Below, piece by piece: positions 56,027-64,000 of a DNA stretch of 64,000 bases. The position numbers and the translations under genes are program-made. The first letter of the stretch is position 1; each line of letters begins with the position of its first letter. The stretch is from Phialophora verrucosa (Eukaryota > Ascomycota > Eurotiomycetes > Chaetothyriales > Herpotrichiellaceae): the NCBI GenBank assembly GCA_002099365.1, contig MSED01000006.1, positions 372,001 to 436,000 on the forward strand, read 5' to 3'. The notes under the pieces were generated by a model that was not told the origin of the DNA, made no database searches, and saw only the letters and a program-made list of their open reading frames with translations.

Positions 56027-57172
56027 CTACCACACCAGCACGGGCTTGATTGTAGTGCCATCTTCCATCTCTTGCAGTGCCTGCACCGCCTCCTTGGCCG
56101 GGTAGGACTTGACGATCTTCTCGATGGGAAACTTGCCCTCCCTCCACCACTTGATCATGACGGGGACCCAGGCCTGCCCGGTCGTGTTGCCCAAATAGTG
56201 GCATTCAAAGGACTTGTTCTCGGTGAAGAACTGCTGTAGAGGGAGCGTGAGCTCGGTGCCGACCGCCGGCGCGCCCAGCTGGATGAACCTGCCATGCCTG
56301 CCCAGCGCCTTGAGCGACTCTGTTATCACGGGCAGAGCAGCCGTCGTCTCCACGACGACCGAGATGCGCTGTCCGGCCACCAGCTTCTGAATGTCCGCTG
56401 CGAAATTGGCACCCGTCGTCGTCGTGTCGAGCGTCTTTGTGGCGCCGAGCTCCCTGGCCGTCTCGAGCCGGTGCGCCACGCGATCCAGAGCGATGATCTC
56501 CCTGCACCCGGCGATCTTGGCCGCCATGATGGCCGCCAGCCCGACGGCACCCAAGCCCGTGACGAGGACGATGTCGTGAGCCTTGGCGCCCACGCCGTTG
56601 ATGATGGCGCCGGACCCGGTCATCAGCCCGCAGCCCAGAGGGGCCAGGAGCTTCAACTCGTCCTCCGACGAGACGAGGCCCTTGAGGTTGACCACGCTGT
56701 TCTCGCCCACGACGCTCGTGGCGGCGAACGAGCTCTGGCCGAAGAACTTCCCCGGCGCGTCCTCCTCGGCTTTCGTCTCGAAGTGGCCCTTTTCGCCAAC
56801 GATGTTGAGCAACGGCCAACTCGCGCAGTAGGGCTGCTGCTCGGCCTTGCAGAGGTCACAATTGCTGCAGTAGCTGTACGACAGTATGACCGGGTCGCCG
56901 ACCTTCGCGGCCGTGACGCCCGGACCCACCTCCTCGACGATGCCGGCGCCCTCGTGGCCCAGCACTTTCGGGAACGTCAACCCAAATTCCGGCCGATTGG
57001 GCATCGATGCGACCAAGATGTCCGAGTGGCAGATGCCCGTGGCGACCATCCGGACCTTCAGCTCGTGCTCCTTGGGTGATCGAAGGAGTTTGACCTTCTC
57101 AAACCGCCAGTCTGGCTTCATCTTGGTGCTGTCCACCGGGTAGGATACCAGGGCTGGGGTTTCGGCCGCCAT
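56027..57172 (-). CDS. Zinc-dependent alcohol dehydrogenase (MDR superfamily)
   Basis: Intron-free, 381 aa. The catalytic zinc ligands lie in TGICHSDILV and LGHEGAGIVEEVG. The structural zinc lobe CSNCDLCKAEQQPYC has four cysteines. The Rossmann motif VTGLGAVGLAAIMAAKIAG binds NAD(H), with ALDRVAHRLE carrying the acidic residue (D) expected for NAD preference. The pattern resembles fungal and bacterial aryl-alcohol or benzyl-alcohol dehydrogenases (TGSGAIINGVGAKAHDIVLV). It probably oxidises an alcohol made by a neighbouring pathway, but this is inference. The protein is cytosolic; no signal is seen. Confidence 0.94.
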   Translation of the reverse strand: MAAETPALVSYPVDSTKMKPDWRFEKVKLLRSPKEHELKVRMVATGICHSDILVASMPNRPEFGLTFPKVLGHEGAGIVEEVGPGVTAAKVGDPVILSYSYCSNCDLCKAEQQPYCASWPLLNIVGEKGHFETKAEEDAPGKFFGQSSFAATSVVGENSVVNLKGLVSSEDELKLLAPLGCGLMTGSGAIINGVGAKAHDIVLVTGLGAVGLAAIMAAKIAGCREIIALDRVAHRLETARELGATKTLDTTTTGANFAADIQKLVAGQRISVVVETTAALPVITESLKALGRHGRFIQLGAPAVGTELTLPLQQFFTENKSFECHYLGNTTGQAWVPVMIKWWREGKFPIEKIVKSYPAKEAVQALQEMEDGTTIKPVLVW

Positions 57173-60100
57173 GGTGTCGTGGAAGCCGTAGACAGATTGC
57201 TCGCCACTTATTCCTGTCTTTACTTGCCACTTCCAGCTCCAGATGTTGAGGTCGAGCTCGACGCGAAGTATATATGTAGGTAGTAATTACTGTATAATTA
57301 CGCGCAGTAGGATATGCAACCAAGTCAAGTGCAAGTCGAGTCGAGTCGGACGGGCTTACTCGATGAAATGCAACTACTTTACTCCCATGGAGATGACCCC
57401 TGCTTTTAAAGTACATCTTTTGTAGCTGATGGTGTCTGGTGGCTTGGGTTCAACCTCGGGTGCCTGACGTTGCCGACTCGATTCACCACCGCACGCACAC
57501 CCGGAACTAAGTAATAAGTACAGAGACACGGAGTGCACTGACTGGCACGGGGGGTCCCACCTCCCCCTGTGTAGCTACAGTAATATATTACACAGGGGCC
57601 AAAGCTTGTCCCACCCACCTGCGAGTACGAGATACGGGTAGTATTAAATTCTCACTCTGTACGGGGCACGATAATACTCAGTCCCTCTTTTCGAATCACG
57701 AGCCCCGCGACGCCCGCTTACTTCGTGCGAGGATCTCGGCTCCCGGGCGGATTCCCCGCGTAAAGCGTCGCGAGGGCTGGCTGTTATGTAGCTAGTATGT
57801 AAATATCTAGTGGCCCCTCGTCAGTGGAGGTTGCGGAGCCGACGACGATACGGCCGCTTCTCGCACCCATCATTCAGGCCTTCCACCCATCTTCCTTCCC
57901 AAGGATTTATTCGCTGTCTCGGCCGCACGCGCACTGCCCACAGTACTTTAATCTGACACGCCTCTCTATGTACGAACCTGGTCGCACAGTAACAATTTAC
58001 AGCACGGGAGCGGCGTAAGCAGAGAATAAGGAAGCTGTTGCAGACGTCTCACGCCAAAGTTCGATCGACGTCTTGGGTTTGTCGTCGGCGTTACCGATCC
58101 CCAGGACGCGGAGTAGGGCTCTGTCAGCAAGGGTATTTAAGACAAGTGCTTATCAAAGCAGGCTGGCATCGCAAATGGCCCAAGTAGTATGTAGTAACGA
58201 TGCAGTTGCCGAGACTGGGAAACCTACATACGAGAGGGTTCAGGTGCAGGCTGATCAGCTCGTTATGTCCGGGTCCTTTACCGCTGAAGAACGAGTGCTA
58301 CCCACGAACCGTACACGAGCGAATCAGGCTTCCGAAACGATAAGTGTGCAGTCCGCACGACTGATTGACTAGCGGGCTGAGTGAGTTACGGAGTTACTGA
58401 GTGACTGACAACCGGAGGCAACAGTAACAAAGGCCATACAAATCCCTACGCTGTACGGACGGACTTCTGAAGCCAAGACTTCATATTTGATGCGCGCAAA
58501 CATCTTTTCTCCAAGGCTCTGCACAAGGCAAAGAGACCAATGATGAAAAGAAAATGAAAATGAAAAAAAAGACAAGAACAAATGTTCATGTACACGGAGT
58601 GAGTCAAAAAGTGAGCTCGTGAAAGCGCCGAAGCTACTTTCAGACCAGTCACCAAGACCGCCGTGCAATGGTATGATGACTGGCCAACAACTCGAATGCG
58701 TGAGCGCAAGCCGTTCGAACTAGGTAAGTATGAAGAAGAAGAAAAGAGAAAAAGAGGACGAAAGACTGGTGGGAAGAGGGGAGATACTTATAGTCGGGAG
58801 GGAAGGCCTTCGCTTGGCGGCGTGATCGCGGCGGCGGTGTCAAGTGAAGAAACGTCTCAGTGAAGTGATGGAATGATCGGGATCAAGCCAGAATGATCTT
58901 GATGAGGCAGATACGTATAACATTCAGTGTGATTGCATGATTAGGAAGAGGTATGGCTGTGAGCGAGGAGCAGGAAAAGAAGCCGTCAGGCGAGAGAAAC
59001 CGAGTTACGAGGCAAGATGATTCAGATTTGACGAGGTGTCGCACACACAGACCGCAATCCTCTACACTGGCATCCACAGCGTATAGGAGATGCGGTGGAA
59101 GGCAAAGCGCGTCGGAATCGTGCTCGCTGAATGACTGAGAAGGGCTACTTGATTCTCGTCCCAGCTTTCAGTGCCAGATCAGTGGTCACCAAGCGCCATG
59201 CTATCTTGATCGACCCTGCCCTTCACATCGTCACTTTCGGACCCATGTCAGGTTGATTCTCATATAAATCCAGCCGGAATCGTGCATCGATCGTCCTCGG
59301 AACTGGTGAACAGCGGCCGGTAACCCTGCTGTGCCTGCGAAGAGACGCGAACTTCACGATGCCCATCTCGCCAAACGGCTCCAAGATTTGGGCAAATAGG
59401 ACATTGAGCATGCATCAAATGTAAGTTCCAGCCAGCCGTGGCTCAAAACGGAGTCCCCAGCAGATAGTCAACGCGCATTCGGACCCGCCGTGTATCGCGT
59501 GTTTCACGACCGGAACCTCGACGCCCGTCCACCTTCTGGCCCACGAGACCTCGCGCCGGTCCTCGCTGTGTTGAAGGAGCTGTCGAAGAGAATCATGTTC
59601 TTAGAGAGATGGTAATATCTTCACTAGGCGCATGATATTGACATGAAATCGTTATGAAGACGAAAATTAAGGAACCTTGATACTCAACATATCCTTGCTC
59701 ATTAACCGTTTCTCGCCTCCTACGGCTGTGCTACGTGCATATGCTCCCCTCCAGCAGCAAACATGCACCCATGCACAGTTGAAGCTCAAGTAGCGAGCCA
59801 CGTGGAAGGTGTTCAGGCCATGGCCACTTGGATATAAGATAAGAGATTTCGGCGACTTCGGATGCGCGCAACGGCGAACCATGGCAGGGTAATCGCCGAT
59901 GTTGTACAAGTTTAGCGAAAATCGTTGACTTGTATAGTCTGCCGATAGCACCTCATTAAGAACACGACGTTTTATCCTCGACGCGCTGGCCGCATGTCAT
60001 GTATTTGCCCGGGGTTTGATTTCTGTGACAGCAAGTTGGGGTGAGCCCATGTCGCTTTATTCTAGATTTCGGTCTACATATTACTTATTCTTCCCCACGA

Positions 60101-60228
60101 AAGCTTCCTTATGCGCAAGACACTCCCTCAGTCGATTCCTTTCTCAATCCTAGTAGCAATCCTATCTCCGGTTCCAAAGCGTGATAATACATGGTTCACA
60201 CCCTTCGCTGCCTATCGCCGCGGTGCGC
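57173..60228. other. Long intergenic region, 3 kb
   Basis: The largest gene-poor interval. It contains AG-rich stretches (58550-58580, 58735-58790) and irregular short open frames, but no recognised gene, tRNA or tandem array. A weak candidate exon at 59406-59615 is listed separately. Confidence 0.35.
59406..59615 (+). CDS. Possible small coding exon
   Basis: A plus-strand frame without an internal early ATG stays open for 70 codons and ends at TAA (59613-59615). It has ordinary amino acid composition, including FGPAVYRVFHDRNLD and LAPVLAVLKELSKRIMFLERW. A TAG immediately upstream could be an intron acceptor. No family is recognised, and no upstream exon was established. It could equally be chance or a gene relic. 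Confidence 0.15.
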   Translation, partial: EHASNVSSSQPWLKTESPADSQRAFGPAVYRVFHDRNLDARPPSGPRDLAPVLAVLKELSKRIMFLERW

Positions 60229-63200
60229 TCAGGAAGTTGACGGTGCGAGACCACCAAAGACCGCGATGGCATCATCCAGCCGCACTCTGATCTCGCGGAC
60301 TGCAGTTTCTAGCCGCATCCTGAACTGAGGCTGATTCTCGCTCTCCAGTGCCACGTTCTCGTTTCTCAAGGTATCCACGTCCCGTTGAACGACGGCAAGA
60401 TGCGTGGCGGTGGCTTCTTGGATGTTGGTGTCCAGCTCGCGGCTGAGCTCAGAGAACCTGTGGCGAAATTGGCGCTGGATGGTTGGGAAAAGTCGGTCGT
60501 TGCCGAACCCGTTGCGGATGGTGGCTTTGCGCCTGGCATCGCTTCCTCTGCCTGCAAAAAAGATCATCGAATGAGTGTTGTGCGCTGATGTTGTTTCTGG
60601 GCACTAACCTTGGTCGCGTTGACATATGTTGTAGGATTCCTCCATGGCGTGGCCTATGAATGAGCTGCGAATGCCGGTAGACGCATCAGTCCAAAGAATA
60701 CTGTTCGGTAAATCAGCAAATTGGAGGTATCATGGTCAGCGTGGTAGAGATGTCTCACGAGACCCCATTGTCGAATTCGTCATATGCATCTTCTACCTGC
60801 GTCACAAGCATGGCTTGCCTGTGTTTCAAGGTGGCAGTTAACGTCCGGAGAGAATTAGTTGGCAGCCCAGGCGAAGTAGCTGCAGCGCCATCAGCACTCT
60901 GACTCGGGACCGGGAGATTAGGCCACGTACATTGGGCGATGGCATTATCGAAACTATCTTCAATAGCCTGAGAGACCTCGTCTTGAAGCCTGCGGGTGGT
61001 CTCGCAAAAGTCTTGCCACGGAGTTCTCATGCGGGTAGTCATAGCTCGGATGGCTTCATCGTTCCAGCAGCGACGAATCTTGGTCGCCTCTGTCATGTGA
61101 TCTCCGTAGTGTCGACAGAACGCAGAGTAAGTACCTGAAGGAGGTCAGGCTTATCTAGGTCGAGCAAAAGTTGCTAGAGAGGGATGCAAAGTCTCACCAT
61201 GATTCCACTGCAGTTTCTTTGTTAGCGTTTTCAGTCTGAGAGGCATGTTGAGCGTCGAGGGAGCTTACCCCTGCCCAATCCCTAGTAGCTTCTATCGCTG
61301 CTCCACTCCAATGATTCGAGTTCCGAGCTTGTGGCTGTTAGCATACCCATCCTACCTTTGGACCACGTTGACCTACTCATGAGTCGTGTTATCTGCTCCG
61401 CGAAGCGCCGGTTCATCGTCAAACCAACGCTATTGACCGTCGAGGTTGGGACTTTCATCTATAAAGAAGTCGAATTAGACCAGCCACGATCTTGTACAGA
61501 CCAACTTGCCATAGAAACTTACGGCTTCCAACTCCAGCTCAATGCGATCTAAAGCGCTTCGAATTGCCTGCTTTCTCTCGGCGCCCACACTTCCAGCCCC
61601 AGCTTGAATCCAGAGCTCAATCGATCCAAGCAAAGCTGGAATGGCATTTGTGACGTACTCTGTCGCAGCACGGAGCTGGCCTTCGGCAACGAGGGAAAGA
61701 CACTTTCTCCGAACTTGTAGGATCCCGGACAGCTGAAGGAAGGGCAGAGCCTGGTCCTTTGGTTCGTCCCGATACTCCCAGTAGACAGAATTGCTGATGC
61801 AAAAGACCGCGAGGTCAACTGCAGATGTTTGGTTCTCGTAAAGCATCCTCAGGGCTTCCGTCACTTGCCGATTGCGAGTGGTGACGAGGTATTTTTTCAA
61901 CCTGGCAATGGTTCTGAGTAACTGCTTAGTGAACGTCGAGGAGTGATCTGAACTTACTCGAACTCTGCCAGGGCAAGACTTTTCCTGAAAAGAAAATGAG
62001 GTATGAATATCAGCGTCAGAGTCATGGGTTGGAATGCTTACCTTGTCTTTTTCAGGGTACTATTTAATTTCTCCCGCACTCCCCTCATTTGGTCATCCAT
62101 CCCAACATCAAGATCGCTATCGCTATCGGAATTGATCTCGTCGAGTTCGGCTTGGGTCCTTTTGGCAGTCTCTTTAAGGTCGTTAACATCCTTTGCCATT
62201 CTCTCGATTTGTATTTTGGTTTCTCCTTTCGAGTCTCGCACCGCCTCGTCAGCTCGAATCTCCTGGTCACAACGTCAGTAGAAACACAATTCGAATCGCA
62301 TAATGGTCGTGTCGGCAGGAAGCGATCCCTTTCATCCAGACTTACTTCAGACTTTGTACAAACGATTCCAATCTTCGACAGCGAAGCTTTCCTTGCTAGC
62401 TCGAACACTTCCTTGATGCCAGGGTCCGTCGCGGCTCGACCTATATTGCACACAGCAAATACCTCGTCACAATGAAGCAGGTATCTCTCTGTGATTTTCA
62501 GTCGAGCCGAGTTGAGATCCCGAAGGCCTTTATTGTCAGTATGGCTAAGAAAAGCTCAAGCAAGGGACGGCACTTACCCGGAAGATCCACCAGGACGAGA
62601 CCTCTGCTGAGGATATAGGTATCAAGATAGACTCTGTCACCATTAGATAATTCCGTGAGATGCACCTCTGCTCGTGCCACCGACCTTATCTTTCGAATGA
62701 ACGGCCATTTAGAGGGCTCGCTAGCATCTGCTGGCTCAGAGGTCAATCCCATCAAGTGATCAGAGAATATATCTGCAGAAGCGAATTCAGTTCTGAGCAC
62801 CATATTTGTGCCCTCCACTACAGGCAGACCTGTATCCATAGCCCACGTTAGCAGTGTCTGGAGCACATCCCCTTCCTGGTTGTTCAGAAGGAATTGCTCG
62901 TTCTGCCTAAGGTGATTTCTGAATGCGGCATGAAATGTATCTCGAGCAACCTCTGCCTTTTTTTGTAGATCCGTGCGGTCATCTGCCATCATACTGGTGT
63001 CATCGTGTAGGTGATGGGTTCGGTATGAATGCAAAAGTTCAGTGAACTGCTTTCGGAGTTCCTCCTGGGTGAAGTATTCTACTTCCAGGGCAAAATTCAC
63101 GTTCTCATGATAGTGGTACTCCGTAACGACGCATGTGCATGCTCTCCCAGAGTTACTCTGTAATCGGCATTTGGGTTAGCAATATATGATGGAGTCTAGG

Positions 63201-64000
63201 AAAAGGTCATCCACTAACCGTGCGTGCAAGGCCCTTGCGATCTAACAACGAGTTCAGTAGACTGCTTTTGCCTGACAGCTGTGAGCGACATGATTTTCTC
63301 AAAAGAAACTCAATGCCACATACCAACTCCTGCGTCACCCACTAGGCCAACAGTACGAACGGAAGAGTTTTGATACTGACTCAATTCAATAGCCTGTAAG
63401 TAAAGTGCTCTGATTCTGGAATCTGGCTCATCATGCAACGACGAGCTTTCGAGAGCATAAACGAGATCTTGAACTAGGCCCTTGGATATCGCAAGCTGGA
63501 GCTGGACGTCGGGGTCGTAGAACCTTTGATGGGGAGGCTCTTCGTCAGTGACGGCGTGCGGCGTCCTGTCGGCGGGAGTGCGGGAGCGGCGGCGGGACGC
63601 AGATCCAGGACTGATCGCTGCATTGCCCGCCACCCTGTCTGGAGCTGGGGATTGTGGAGAGAGAAGGGTTCTGTGCGATGGTGGACTCGACTGCAAGCCA
63701 TCTGGCCCCAAGCCAATACTAGCCATGCTAGCAGTAAGCCCAAAGATTGGTGAGGTTGGAGCGGCGTGGCCGCCATTCTGAGTCATAGTAGGGGTCGTAG
63801 GAGAGTCATCGTGCCCGTTGCTAGGCGTGGGAGAGGTTCCCGGTCTGGTAAAAGACCGACGGGTAGCCGAATTTCGGGATAGTCCTAGTGCTGCAACGCG
63901 CTCATCGAGACCCGACACTTGCGAACCAACGACCGGAGTTCCAGACGCTGTCGTAGATGAAGTAGTGGAGACCGTATTTCCTCCGGAGGTCGGCGGAGTA
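60229..64000 (-). CDS. SLIP-GC-like dynamin-superfamily GTPase (5' end outside window)
   Basis: A large multi-exon GTPase gene running off the right edge; the frame is open to 64000 with no ATG, so the start is missing. The N-terminus is disordered, Ser/Pro/Thr-rich. The G1 loop GDAGVGKSSLLNSLL is split by an intron at 63279-63325 (approximate), G3 is VLVDLPGLRDLNSAR, split at the last G, and the G4-like site is CTKSE. Conserved blocks ACTCVVTEYHYHENV and RDTFHAAFRNHL match the fungal proteins annotated 'nuclear GTPase SLIP-GC'. The middle has Lys/Glu coiled coil (ERMAKDVNDLKETAKRTQAE) with an acidic run (NSDSDSDLD). C-terminal exons continue through RCWNDEAIRAM to the stop at 60229. Roughly ten introns; boundaries were checked for several only. 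Confidence 0.8.

Overview
This window is nuclear DNA of a filamentous ascomycete (Pezizomycotina). The evidence is many short GT-AG introns of about 45-110 nt with CTRAC-like branch points, single-gene transcription units on both strands, and fungal families such as a Zn2Cys6 regulator, a LaeA-like methyltransferase, Erg20, Rad14, a STRIPAK striatin and glycogen synthase. A heavily AT-biased, TpA-rich block at the left edge looks like a repeat degraded by repeat-induced point mutation (RIP). I cannot name the genus. No tRNA, rRNA, CRISPR array or prokaryotic feature was seen. Exon models were built by hand; where an exact splice model is quoted, the exon lengths sum to a multiple of three.

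Layout. 1-2.0 kb: degraded minus-strand LTR retrotransposon whose short LTR and primer-binding site remain readable. 2.5-4.8 kb: Zn2Cys6 transcription factor, followed by a 10 x 19 bp minisatellite. 5.4-18.7 kb: mostly conserved housekeeping genes: glycogen synthase, a secreted sulfatase, farnesyl diphosphate synthase (head-to-head with Rad14), striatin and a secreted metallophosphatase. 20-31 kb: accessory metabolic genes: aromatic-type aminotransferase, cytochrome P450, ten-exon LaeA-like methyltransferase, SnoaL-like protein, DoxX-like membrane protein and a second SnoaL-like protein. They could form a small cluster without a PKS or NRPS, but this is inference. 31.5-34.8 kb: LCCL-domain membrane protein, a (CA)35 microsatellite and a secreted NTF2-like protein. 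36.5-44.4 kb: one very large secreted glycoprotein (about 2,605 aa) with 17 copies of a SENGSAWLDW-type repeat and a second set of NDSNSxWLDW repeats. 46.7-57.2 kb: catabolic enzymes (acyl-CoA dehydrogenase, dienelactone hydrolase, cyclase-family hydrolase, phytanoyl-CoA-dioxygenase-like oxygenase, zinc alcohol dehydrogenase), interrupted by an unrecognised gene at 50.3-51.6 kb made of four tandemly duplicated exon-intron units joined to a charged, coiled-coil-like C-terminal exon. 60.2 kb to the right edge: a large dynamin-superfamily GTPase resembling SLIP-GC, cut by the window end.

The most unusual items are the exon-intron duplication gene, the giant WLDW-repeat surface protein and the possible metabolic island at 20-31 kb. 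I found nothing that clearly amounts to a wholly new molecular system.
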